18,282 nt of DNA from Acidobacteriota bacterium. GTDB lineage: Bacteria; Acidobacteriota; Terriglobia; Terriglobales; Acidobacteriaceae. Below, one piece after another: positions 7,473-14,823 of the stretch (position 1 is its first letter; every line of letters begins with the position of its first letter). The position numbers were made by a program, and so were the translations under genes. Under the pieces are notes generated by a model that saw only the letters and a list, made by a program, of their open reading frames with translations, did no database searches and was not told the origin of the DNA. Where the stretch lies: the NCBI GenBank assembly GCA_021779695.1, contig JAJYAE010000051.1:1-18282 (forward strand), read 5' to 3'.

Positions 7473-8462
7473 ATGAGTTCCGCGACTGAATCTCTGACCA
7501 CGCTGGATACGATTCGCGCGGCGGCGGCGCGCATTGCCGGCATCGCCGTCCAGACTCCGCTCGTTCGCGCAGCTTTTCCGGGCGTATCCGGAGCGGTTTG
7601 GCTGAAAGCGGAGAGCCTGCAGCCCATTGGCGCATTCAAGATTCGAGGCGCGGCGAACAAGATTCTGCAGCTTACGCCCGAAGAGATTCGCCGGGGTGTG
7701 ATTACCTACTCCAGCGGCAACCACGCGCAGGGCGTGGCCTATGCTGCTCGCGCAGTTGGCGCGAAAGCCGTCATTGTGATGCCGTCGAACGCCCCTGCCA
7801 TCAAGCGTGCCGCCACGATTGCCTATGGCGCAGAGGTCGTCGATGTGGGCCCCGCATCGAGCGAACGTCTTGCCAAGGCAGAGGAGCTCATACGGGAGCA
7901 TGGCTACATTGTCGTGCCTCCTTACGATGACGCGGAGATCATCGCGGGCCAGGCGACTTGCGGGCTTGAAATCGCGGAAGCCCTGCCGGATATCGATCTT
8001 GTCCTGGTCCCAGTCTCAGGCGGGGGGCTGCTGAGCGGCGTTGCAGCTGCGGTGAAGCAACTTTCCCCGCGCGCCAAGGTATTTGGCGTTGAGCCCGAGT
8101 TGGCCGGCGACACTGCGGAGAGCTTCCGCACGGGCCGGGTTGTCGAATGGCCCGCGGAACTGACCAGCAGAACCATCGCGGACGGCCTCCGGACACAAAG
8201 CGTGGGCAGGCGCAACTTCAAGCACATCCAGGCCTTTGTGGATGGAATTCTCACGGTCACAGAAGATGAGATCCGAACCGCCATGCGCGCCATTGTCGCA
8301 TCGGCTCGGCTGGTTCCTGAGCCAAGCGGCGCTGTTGCTGCCAGCGCATTACTTTTTCATGCGGATCAGCTGCCACGCTACCAAAATGCTGTCGCCGTCG
8401 TGAGCGGCGGCAATGTGGCGCCAGCCATGCTCGCCCAAGTGCTCACGGAATCCAAGAATTAG
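7473..8462 (+). CDS. Threonine dehydratase / serine racemase family PLP enzyme
   Basis: A fold-type II PLP enzyme of 329 residues, the size of catabolic threonine dehydratases and serine racemases. It lacks the C-terminal ACT domain of biosynthetic IlvA, so feedback inhibition by isoleucine is not expected. The Schiff-base lysine is in GAFKIRGA (K56). The substrate loop is SSGNHAQG (80-87). The PLP-phosphate loop is SGGGLLSG (182-189), and the C-terminal VVSGGN contacts the pyridine nitrogen. The reaction would be deamination of L-threonine to 2-oxobutanoate, or serine dehydration or racemisation; sequence alone does not separate these. D-amino-acid supply for the cell wall is an attractive but unproven option, given the UppP neighbour. 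The start is the first ATG, 12 bases after RNase J, so cotranscription is likely. Confidence 0.88.
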   Translation: MSSATESLTTLDTIRAAAARIAGIAVQTPLVRAAFPGVSGAVWLKAESLQPIGAFKIRGAANKILQLTPEEIRRGVITYSSGNHAQGVAYAARAVGAKAVIVMPSNAPAIKRAATIAYGAEVVDVGPASSERLAKAEELIREHGYIVVPPYDDAEIIAGQATCGLEIAEALPDIDLVLVPVSGGGLLSGVAAAVKQLSPRAKVFGVEPELAGDTAESFRTGRVVEWPAELTSRTIADGLRTQSVGRRNFKHIQAFVDGILTVTEDEIRTAMRAIVASARLVPEPSGAVAASALLFHADQLPRYQNAVAVVSGGNVAPAMLAQVLTESKN

Positions 8463-8474
8463 CGTCGTTGCACT

Positions 8475-9497
8475 ATGATGCTTTCTGGTATGAAGATCCA
8501 AATCCTTGCTGTTGCCCTGGCGGCGTGCGGTTGCAATCCGGTGACGATGGCCCAGAAACGGCCTCCACAGATGGTGAAGCCGCTGGCGGGACCGCGCGCG
8601 ACTCCCCTGCGCGTGACATGGCTTTATATCTCCGCCGATACCAGCTCGCAAAAGGTCGACCGTGTTCAGATTGGCCGGGAGATGGTGATTGCAGAGCGGA
8701 GCGGCGACTGGCTGCGGGTCTACGCCAACACTGACATCGAGGAAGAGCAGTCCAGCGATGAACCGGTCTTCGGGAGCAACGATACGCCTCCTCCCATCAC
8801 CGGATGGATGCAAGCCAAGGGGATCGTCGCGGAGAACACGCCCAATGGTGACCAGGTCCTGCTGGGAGCGGCTGCGTCGGAAGAAGCCCTGGCCGCGGAC
8901 CCCCGCGGTCCGGCCCATGCGGCCCAGTCAGCCCGCCTGCTCTATCGCCGCGTGGTGGAGATGTTTCCCAATTCTCCGCTCGCCGCAGAGGCTGCCTGGC
9001 GCGCGGCGGATATTCGCTGGCAATTACAGAAGGCGGACTACCATTCCCTGCCCTCGGCCAAGCTCCAGAACCCGGCACTGCGTGAGCAGATGGATGAGGA
9101 TGAGCTGCGTAAGGTCATCAAATACTATCCGCGCACGCGCTGGGCCGATCTCGCTGCCTTTGACCTGATTGACAACGAACTTTGCGGCGATTGGGAAGGC
9201 CAAGAGAAATGCCCGGAAAAAGAAACCGCAATCTATGAGCACTATGCCGCTGAGCATCCGGACGGTCCCCGAACGGCTCGAGCGCTCTACGAGGCATGTT
9301 ATCGCCAAGCCGTGCTGAACGACATGAACGGCGCAGATGGACATCAAAAACGGCAGGAGGAATCTCACAGGCACGCGAGCGATCTGGCTGCCCAGTTGAA
9401 GAACAAGTTTCCCCAGTCAGATTACACATGGAGGGCTGCGGCGCTCGTGTTCAAATTAGATCAGGGTGTTCCCGTCTACGGCATCGATCGTCCCTGA
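8475..9497 (+). CDS. Putative lipoprotein with SH3b-like and TPR-like regions, hypothetical
   Basis: A 340-residue protein with no family I can name. The N-terminus (hydrophobic ILAVALAAC, cysteine at residue 18) resembles a lipobox of the L-A-A-C type, so it is probably exported and lipidated. A second ATG at 8490 would put that cysteine at residue 13, short for a signal, so the first is preferred. Residues ~40-120 look like a bacterial SH3 fold: LRVTWLYISADTSSQKVDRVQIG, ERSGDWLRVYAN and ITGWMQAKGIV. Residues ~130-330 have TPR-like helical repeats with the periodicity seen in envelope scaffold lipoproteins: LLYRRVVEMFPNSPLAAEAAWRAA, KYYPRTRWADLAAFDL, YAAEHPDGPRTARALYEACYR and NKFPQSDYTWRAAALVF. 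It lies 12 bases after the dehydratase and 18 bases before uppP, suggesting a role in the cell envelope. Both the domain calls and that role are inference. Confidence 0.75.
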   Translation: MMLSGMKIQILAVALAACGCNPVTMAQKRPPQMVKPLAGPRATPLRVTWLYISADTSSQKVDRVQIGREMVIAERSGDWLRVYANTDIEEEQSSDEPVFGSNDTPPPITGWMQAKGIVAENTPNGDQVLLGAAASEEALAADPRGPAHAAQSARLLYRRVVEMFPNSPLAAEAAWRAADIRWQLQKADYHSLPSAKLQNPALREQMDEDELRKVIKYYPRTRWADLAAFDLIDNELCGDWEGQEKCPEKETAIYEHYAAEHPDGPRTARALYEACYRQAVLNDMNGADGHQKRQEESHRHASDLAAQLKNKFPQSDYTWRAAALVFKLDQGVPVYGIDRP

Positions 9498-9506
9498 TGG
9501 CATTCC

Positions 9507-9512
9507 GGAGGG
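9507..9512 (+). promoter_or_regulatory. Strong ribosome binding site that fixes the TTG start of uppP
   Basis: GGAGGG at 9507-9512 is three bases from the TTG at 9516. It supports initiation there even though no ATG is available at the homologous N-terminus. Confidence 0.75.
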
Positions 9513-9515
9513 TTC

Positions 9516-10394
9516 TTGAACGTTTACATTCAGTCAGTCCTGTTGGGCATCGTTGAAGGCCTGACAGAGTTTCTCCCTGTCAGTTCCACGGCGCATCTTC
9601 GCATCACTGAAGCACTGATGCGGATTCCGATGGATGATGCGTATTGGAAGATGTACACCATCGTCATTCAAGCCGGCGCCATTCTTGCACTGTTGCTGCT
9701 CTATCTGGGCCGGATTGTGGGATTTCTGCGTACATTTCCCGAGGGCGAAAATGGAGATCGCAACTGGCTCACGCATCCGATTTCACTGACCTTGATCGCC
9801 TTTGCCTTTACGTCGGCGCCTGCACTTCTCCTGAAGAAATGGAGTGATCGGAATCTGGGCAGCATCTCCGTCATGGCCCTTGCACTGCTGATCGGCGGCG
9901 TCGTGATGTGGATTGTCGATTTCTGGTTCTCGCGGCTGGAGGCCACCACGACGCATGTGGAGGAGATGAGCCTAGGGCAGTCCATCTGGATCGGCCTGTG
10001 CCAGGCGCTCTCGGCGATTTTTCCTGGCGTATCGCGTTCCATGTCAACAATTGCGGCAGGGCAGATCGCAAACCTCGATCGCCCCTCCGCATTGGAATTC
10101 AGCTTCCTGCTCTCTATTCCAACAATGCTCGCAGCAACAGGCTACGATCTTGTGAAGGAGATTCACCCAGTCAGGATGGCGGCGGGCTCTGCTGCCGCGG
10201 CCCACGTCACGATGGACACGGAGCGCTGGATTGTTCTTGCCATCGGCTTTATCGTTTCGTTTATTGTGGCCCTCGGCGTTGTCGAGTGGTTTCTGTTGTG
10301 GGTGCGTAGGCATGGCTTTGCCATCTTCGCCATCTACCGGATCGTGCTGGGAATCTGCCTGCTTGCCTTCGGCGCTCATATCCTCGGCAGCTGA
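9516..10394 (+). CDS. uppP: Undecaprenyl-diphosphatase (BacA family)
   Basis: UppP removes a phosphate from undecaprenyl diphosphate, recycling the lipid carrier for peptidoglycan, O-antigen and other wall polymers; extra copies give bacitracin resistance. The 292-residue integral membrane protein has about eight hydrophobic segments. The N-terminal catalytic motif is EGLTEFLPVSSTAHL (E14, E18, S23, H27), and the second is PGVSRSMSTIAAG with R174, both complete. Initiation is at TTG: the reading MNVYIQSVLLGIVEGLTEF from that codon aligns with family N-termini, and a strong GGAGGG precedes it. It lies 18 bases after the putative lipoprotein gene and is followed by an intrinsic terminator, so it probably ends the RNase J operon. 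The companion aminotransferase/epimerase genes at the left edge make products that would also use this carrier lipid. Confidence 0.96.
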   Translation: MNVYIQSVLLGIVEGLTEFLPVSSTAHLRITEALMRIPMDDAYWKMYTIVIQAGAILALLLLYLGRIVGFLRTFPEGENGDRNWLTHPISLTLIAFAFTSAPALLLKKWSDRNLGSISVMALALLIGGVVMWIVDFWFSRLEATTTHVEEMSLGQSIWIGLCQALSAIFPGVSRSMSTIAAGQIANLDRPSALEFSFLLSIPTMLAATGYDLVKEIHPVRMAAGSAAAAHVTMDTERWIVLAIGFIVSFIVALGVVEWFLLWVRRHGFAIFAIYRIVLGICLLAFGAHILGS

Positions 10395-10413
10395 CAATCT
10401 CGGTTGCAAATCG

Positions 10414-10453
10414 GCGCGGGGGTAGACAGCAAGATTCCTCCGCGCTGCTTTTT
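10414..10453 (+). terminator. Rho-independent terminator after uppP
   Basis: GCGCGGGGG at 10414-10422 pairs with CCTCCGCGC at 10437-10445 (nine pairs, one G-T) around a 14-base loop. Two further outer pairs are possible. A run of five T follows at 10449-10453. It starts 20 bases after the uppP stop and is the best intrinsic terminator in the window. Confidence 0.8.
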
Positions 10454-10462
10454 ACCCGGCGG

Positions 10463-10478
10463 GCCCGTATCGACGGGC
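10463..10478. repeat. Inverted repeat GCCCGT-ATCG-ACGGGC upstream of ftsK
   Basis: A perfect 6-bp inverted repeat with a four-base centre lies about 90 bases before the ftsK start. It is directly followed by AATAAT, which resembles a -10 box but lacks a matching -35. It may be an operator or an mRNA leader hairpin. Confidence 0.3.
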
Positions 10479-10567
10479 AATAATAGAAACTGCTCTGGGA
10501 TTTCTCCTCGGCCCTGACGGTTGCCGCTGCGCGATGGCAATCTTCGCGGGCTGGAAGCGTCCCCAAC

Positions 10568-13174
10568 ATGAAGCCGATCCCGATCGCTTTGCCACCGAAG
10601 CGGAACCGTGCCCTGGAAGTGCTGATGGGGTTCGCGGCCGTGCTTGTCTCCATTCTCCTTTTCCTCGCCCTTGCCACGTACCACCCAGTAGATCCCTCGG
10701 GGAGTACCTCCGTGGATCCGTTCATGGCCCACACGGTGCACAACTGGGTCGGCATCCTGGGCGCATGGCTCAGCGACTTGCTCTTGCAGTGGCTGGGTCT
10801 GGCGGCTTTTCTGCTTCCTTTCTGGCTGGGATCGCTTGGATGGGGCTGGCTGCGTTCGCGCTCCGGAGACACTGCATGGCTTCGCTGGATAGGCTGCACG
10901 TCTGCATTGGTATTCGTTCCCGCGCTCTTCGGACTCTTGCCCTGGCACTGGCACTGGATGCATGGAGTTCCGGTGGAGGGCGTGGTCGGGCACCTTGTCG
11001 CCGGATTGCTGGTCGCGTATTTAAATCCACCCGGTGCATGGGTGTTGGCTATTGCACTTGCCGCCGCTGGGCTTTATTTCGCGTCTGCCGTCAGTATCTG
11101 GACCCTCAAGCAGATTGTTGAAGACCGCTGGATTCAGATTGTGGCTTGGTACGAGCGCTGGCAAAACCTGCGGGAGGAGCGCGCCGAACGTAAGGCTGAA
11201 GCCGAACTGGCTCGCGCAGCCCAGGAGTCACCAGGGCCCGACCAGAGCCTCTTTACGGGAACTTTGGACGGGGCTGAGGAACCGGAACAAGAAGTGCGAC
11301 TCAGGCCGCGCCTTAGCCGGCTTGCAGCTCTTTTTGGCCGGCGCGACCGCGGCCAGGATCTGGACCCGATCGAGGAGATTCCAGCCTTTCAACGGGCTTC
11401 GGCAGAGCCGCGACAGGAAGATGCCCCTCTCGCCAATGGCCCGCGCCGCAGCATCTGGGAACGGCGCGAAGTGAGCTCCCCGCAAATGGAAGAACAGGCA
11501 GCGCCAAAACAGGAGACGCCCTTCGCGGCCCCCGTGGTCCATCCGACACCTCAGATCAGCGCGCGCGTGGTGGAAATGCGCCCGGCACCGACTCCGCCGC
11601 CGGCCCCGATCCCGGCACCGGTTCAGGCCCCGATTCACGAGGAAATTGCAATCCACGAGCGGGCCGACGCCGAGATGCGAAGTGCAACGGTGGCTCCAAA
11701 GCGCGTGAGTGGTTTCAAGCTGCCTCCAAGCACCCTCCTGAATGCAGGCAGCGGGCCCCAGGCAGTCCGCGAGGATGCCCTGCGCGAAGAGGCCAAGGTC
11801 CTTGTGGAAAAGTGCGCGGAGTTTGATGTCCGTGGCCAGGTCGTGCAAATCAACCCCGGCCCCATGGTCACGACCTATGAGTTCAAGCCCGAGGCGGGCG
11901 TGAAGTACTCACGAGTCACGGGCCTTGCTGAAGACCTGTGCCTTGCCATGCGGGCTGAGAGCATCCTGATTGAGCGTATGGCGGGTAAGAGCACCGTCGG
12001 CATTCAGGTGCCGAACCACGAGCGGGAAACCATTCATCTGCGCGATGTACTGGAGTCCGAGACCTTCGCCAAAGCCAAGTCACGCCTCACGCTGGCAATG
12101 GGCAAAGACATCAACGGCCGGATCGTGACGGCCGATCTGGCTTCCATGCCGCACGTTCTGATTGCAGGTTCGACGGGATCCGGCAAATCCGTGGCCATTA
12201 ACGCCATGATTATGAGCCTGCTCTTTCGTACAACGCCCGCGCAGGTGCGCCTCATCCTGGTTGACCCCAAGCGCGTGGAACTCGGCATGTACGAAGGCAT
12301 TCCGCACCTGTTCACGCCAATCATTACCGAGCCCAAGCTCGCGGCAAACGCCTTGCGCAATGGCGTCCGCGAGATGGAACGCAGGCTCAAGCTACTGGCT
12401 TCCCGCAGCGTCCGGAACATCGACCAGTACAACAAGCTGTTCGAAGGAACCATGCCTTCCCTTTTTGACGAAGGCGAACCCGAGGAGCCGCTGCCCTATA
12501 TCGTCATCATCATCGATGAACTGGCCGACCTGATGATGCTTGACCGGGCCAACGTCGAAGAGTCCATCACGCGCCTTGCACAAATGGCCCGTGCCGTCGG
12601 CATTCACCTCATCCTGGCTACACAGCGGCCGAGTGTCGACGTCATTACGGGCCTCATCAAGGCCAACGTGCCGACCCGCATCAGCTTCCGGCTGGCCACC
12701 AAAGTGGACTCGCGGACGATCATTGACACCAATGGCGCCGAAGCACTGTTGGGCCGGGGCGATATGCTCTTCCTCCCTCCGGGCACCAGCCGGCTCATGC
12801 GGCTCCACGCCCCCTATGTCAGTGAAAAAGAAACGGCTGCGATTGTGAATTTCTGGAAGGAGCAAGGTGCAGCGGAGTATGCAGAGGGCTTCCTTGAATC
12901 GCCGCGGGATGAAAAGCCCGCCAGCGAAGGCGGCACCGCCGGCGAAGACGAAAATGATCCCTTGTTTGATGATGCGGTTCGTCTGGTATTTGAATTTGGT
13001 AAAGCTTCGACCTCGCTTTTGCAGCGCAGGTTACGAATTGGATATGGCCGGGCAGCCCATTTAATTGATTTAATGGAGCGCGATGGGTTGGTGGGACCGG
13101 CCGACGGCTCCCGGCCCCGCGAACTGCTGAAGGCGCCCGGATGGCTCCACGAGGTTGCGGTATCGAACGAGTAA
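10568..13174 (+). CDS. ftsK: DNA translocase FtsK/SpoIIIE
   Basis: FtsK is a septum-anchored hexameric ATPase that pumps chromosomal DNA during division and directs dimer resolution at dif. The 868 residues show the usual layout. About four membrane helices come first (roughly residues 17-38, 60-95, 108-128 and 140-180). A variable charged and proline-rich linker follows (about 200-400, with a PAPTPPPAPIPAPVQAP run). Then come the alpha and beta motor domains, with Walker A GSTGSGKS at 534-541 and Walker B IIIDELAD with D650, and then ATQRPSVDVITGLIKANVPTR and the late LLGRGDML. The C-terminal gamma winged-helix domain (about 795-865) contains STSLLQRRLRIGYGRAAHLID, the part that reads polar KOPS/SRS sequences. 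The ATG at 10568 gives the standard N-terminus. It is separated from uppP by a terminator; the next gene starts 32 bases after its stop. Confidence 0.97.
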   Translation: MKPIPIALPPKRNRALEVLMGFAAVLVSILLFLALATYHPVDPSGSTSVDPFMAHTVHNWVGILGAWLSDLLLQWLGLAAFLLPFWLGSLGWGWLRSRSGDTAWLRWIGCTSALVFVPALFGLLPWHWHWMHGVPVEGVVGHLVAGLLVAYLNPPGAWVLAIALAAAGLYFASAVSIWTLKQIVEDRWIQIVAWYERWQNLREERAERKAEAELARAAQESPGPDQSLFTGTLDGAEEPEQEVRLRPRLSRLAALFGRRDRGQDLDPIEEIPAFQRASAEPRQEDAPLANGPRRSIWERREVSSPQMEEQAAPKQETPFAAPVVHPTPQISARVVEMRPAPTPPPAPIPAPVQAPIHEEIAIHERADAEMRSATVAPKRVSGFKLPPSTLLNAGSGPQAVREDALREEAKVLVEKCAEFDVRGQVVQINPGPMVTTYEFKPEAGVKYSRVTGLAEDLCLAMRAESILIERMAGKSTVGIQVPNHERETIHLRDVLESETFAKAKSRLTLAMGKDINGRIVTADLASMPHVLIAGSTGSGKSVAINAMIMSLLFRTTPAQVRLILVDPKRVELGMYEGIPHLFTPIITEPKLAANALRNGVREMERRLKLLASRSVRNIDQYNKLFEGTMPSLFDEGEPEEPLPYIVIIIDELADLMMLDRANVEESITRLAQMARAVGIHLILATQRPSVDVITGLIKANVPTRISFRLATKVDSRTIIDTNGAEALLGRGDMLFLPPGTSRLMRLHAPYVSEKETAAIVNFWKEQGAAEYAEGFLESPRDEKPASEGGTAGEDENDPLFDDAVRLVFEFGKASTSLLQRRLRIGYGRAAHLIDLMERDGLVGPADGSRPRELLKAPGWLHEVAVSNE

Positions 13175-13191
13175 GGGCCTTATGGCCTGTA

Positions 13192-13198
13192 AGGTGAT
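13192..13198 (+). promoter_or_regulatory. Ribosome binding site of the REC-HPt gene
   Basis: AGGTGAT at 13192-13198 matches the 3' half of the consensus AGGAGGTGAT and lies eight bases before the ATG at 13207, supporting that start. A TAAGG direct repeat (13172-13176 and 13190-13194) flanks a weak GGCC/GGCC hairpin just after the ftsK stop. Confidence 0.6.
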
Positions 13199-13206
13199 AG
13201 AAGCCT

Positions 13207-13953
13207 ATGTTTCGAATTGGCGGTGACCGTGATCTACCAGTAATCCTGTTGATTGACGACGACATGATCAGTCGCGAAGTGATCGCGACTCTTCTCACAC
13301 TGAACGGATACACCGTTCATAGCGCCGATGACGGAGCCGAAGCGATCGCTATGATCGACCGCGGCGACCTGGTTCCGCAAGTGATCCTGATGGATGCGCA
13401 GCTTCCCGGGTACAGCGGCGTGGAGCTGATTCAGAGTCTGCGGGCGCGCTGTAAGGCAAGCATCTTCGTGATCAGCGGCAGCCAATGTGCCGCCCCTCTC
13501 GTCGAAGCGGCTGACGGCTTCCTGATGAAGCCCTTCGGGGCCGATGCCCTGACCAAGCTCATTGAGGGACGCATTCCACTCGATGCTCCCTCAATTGCGG
13601 AATCGACTGAGCCGGTCTTGAGCCAGGAAACTCTGGCACGCTTCCGGGAACTGATGCCCGAATCGATGGTTCGCGAAGTATATGTGGCGGTGGCCTCCGA
13701 CCTGAAACAGCGCAGCGAGGCCCTCAAAGAGGCCATTGCGGCCGGCAATGCCACCGCTGTGAGGCGAATCGGCCACGCCATCAAGGGTGGCTGCGGAATG
13801 GCCGGGGCCCAGCAAGCCGCCCGACTTGGCGCCATGCTGGAAAGTGAGAGTGACCAACTGGATAACTCGCCAGCCGTGCTCCAAGATTTATACGCGGCAA
13901 CCCGGAGTCTTGAGCGTATGCTGGAAGTTGAGTTTCCGGCGCAGACAATGTAG
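13207..13953 (+). CDS. Receiver-HPt fusion protein (phosphorelay intermediate)
   Basis: A 248-residue two-domain signalling protein without a kinase or output domain. Residues ~10-120 are a response-regulator receiver: acidic pocket D17-D19 in LLIDDDM, phosphoacceptor D63 in ILMDAQLPG, switch residue S90 and conserved lysine K108 in FLMKPFG. Residues ~135-245 form an all-helical histidine phosphotransfer domain with the active histidine H190 in GHAIKGGCGMAG. The usual small residue after the glycine is itself glycine instead of the common serine. Phosphate could pass Asp to His within the chain, or to the NarL-type regulator encoded next. The C-terminal halves of hybrid kinases look similar, but here the start and good Shine-Dalgarno show a free-standing protein. 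It lies 32 bases after ftsK and may be read from the ftsK transcript. Confidence 0.85.
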   Translation: MFRIGGDRDLPVILLIDDDMISREVIATLLTLNGYTVHSADDGAEAIAMIDRGDLVPQVILMDAQLPGYSGVELIQSLRARCKASIFVISGSQCAAPLVEAADGFLMKPFGADALTKLIEGRIPLDAPSIAESTEPVLSQETLARFRELMPESMVREVYVAVASDLKQRSEALKEAIAAGNATAVRRIGHAIKGGCGMAGAQQAARLGAMLESESDQLDNSPAVLQDLYAATRSLERMLEVEFPAQTM

Positions 13954-14023
13954 ATGCAATGACTTGGCCGAGACAGACACGTGCTGGGCAGGCCGTTTAG
14001 TTCAACCAGTGAGTCTCGAAATC

Positions 14024-14029
14024 GGAGGT
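14024..14029 (+). promoter_or_regulatory. Ribosome binding site supporting the GTG start of the NarL-type regulator
   Basis: GGAGGT at 14024-14029 lies 11 bases before the GTG at 14041, somewhat long but with no other in-frame start in between. The alternative GTG at 13981 has no such site. Confidence 0.5.
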
Positions 14030-14040
14030 TACGGGCTGGC

Positions 14041-14703
14041 GTGGATAGACCGATCCGAATCGTCCTCGCGGATGACCATCCTGTAGTTCGAATTGGCGTC
14101 CGCAACATGTTGCAGGTTGAAGAAGGATTCAGCGTCGTGGGTGAAGCCGACGACGGCGACGAGGCAATTACCCTTGCCCTCGAGTTGAAGCCGGATATTC
14201 TTCTGCTGGATGTCGCCATGCCCCGCTTGCCGGGCCTGGAAGCGATGCGCGCCATTATGAAGGGCTCGCCGGAGGTGAAGATTCTCCTCCTGACGTCGAC
14301 CATTACGACGCAGCAGATCATCGAGGCGCTGCATATCGGAGCGCGAGGAATCGTCCTGAAAGATGCTCTTGCAGGACACCTGAAGGTCGCGATTCGAACC
14401 GTGCACGCAGGTGACTTTTGGATCGGCGGCAAGCGCGTGGTGAATCTCGTGGCGGCCCTTCACGATCTGATGCAGCAGGCTGCTCCTCCGCAACGAAAGA
14501 CGTACGGCCTGACGCCTCGCGAGCTCGAAGTGGTCGGCTGCATCGTGGAAGGCTGCAGCAATCGTGATATCGCCAAGCAGTTTGGTTTGAGCGAAGAGAC
14601 CATCAAGCGTCATCTTTCCAACATCTTTGATAAGACCGGCGTCTCTACACGACTCGAACTTGCCCTTTTTGCCATCGCGCATCACCTGGTGACACCCCAG
14701 TAG
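14041..14703 (+). CDS. NarL/FixJ-type response regulator (REC plus LuxR HTH)
   Basis: Phosphorylation of the N-terminal receiver releases the C-terminal helix-turn-helix to bind DNA and regulate transcription. From the GTG at 14041 the protein has 220 residues, normal for the group. The receiver has acidic D11 and D12 in VLADDHPVVR, phosphoacceptor D57 in LLLDVAMPRLPG, T85 in LLLTS and K107 in VLKDA, so it should be phosphorylatable. The LuxR-type domain spans about residues 157-215: LTPRELEVVGCIVEG, then NRDIAKQFGLSEETIKRHLSNIFDKTGV. A longer start at 13981 would add 20 residues not expected in the family. No histidine kinase is encoded near it; the adjacent REC-HPt protein is the likely phosphodonor or competitor. 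The gap of 87 bases from that gene leaves room for a separate promoter. Target genes are unknown. Confidence 0.92.
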   Translation: MDRPIRIVLADDHPVVRIGVRNMLQVEEGFSVVGEADDGDEAITLALELKPDILLLDVAMPRLPGLEAMRAIMKGSPEVKILLLTSTITTQQIIEALHIGARGIVLKDALAGHLKVAIRTVHAGDFWIGGKRVVNLVAALHDLMQQAAPPQRKTYGLTPRELEVVGCIVEGCSNRDIAKQFGLSEETIKRHLSNIFDKTGVSTRLELALFAIAHHLVTPQ

Positions 14704-14729
14704 ATCGGGCTGCATCGCGACACTCGGAT

Positions 14730-14755
14730 TGCGCATCCATTCCCTGGGATGCGTG
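14730..14755 (+). terminator. Hairpin after the NarL-type regulator gene
   Basis: CGCATCC at 14732-14738 pairs perfectly with GGATGCG at 14747-14753 around an eight-base loop, and two wobble pairs extend the stem to nine. No T-tract follows, so factor-independent termination is uncertain. It may also stabilise the 3' end or be the leader of the next gene, which starts at 14824. Confidence 0.45.
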
Positions 14756-14823
14756 TCCGGCTGGATGTCCCCGCTCATTCAGAGATCCGGCAGAGACATC
14801 CAAATCTCTTACTGGAGCCCAAC

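Noticed and set aside
7137..7901. 254-residue - strand frame across the RNase J and dehydratase junction
   Set aside because: It overlaps two securely identified genes and shows no recognisable domain.
10479..10486. AATAATAG as the -10 box of ftsK
   Set aside because: The hexamer is good, but no -35-like sequence lies 15-19 bases upstream, where the inverted repeat sits. Kept only as a remark.
11580..11640. Proline/alanine-rich repeat tract within ftsK
   Set aside because: Low-complexity linkers between the membrane and motor domains are usual in FtsK proteins and need no special explanation.
13431..14432. 333-residue - strand frame antisense to REC-HPt and the NarL regulator
   Set aside because: It is serine/arginine-rich, as expected for an antisense frame of GC-rich genes, and both + strand genes have intact active-site residues.
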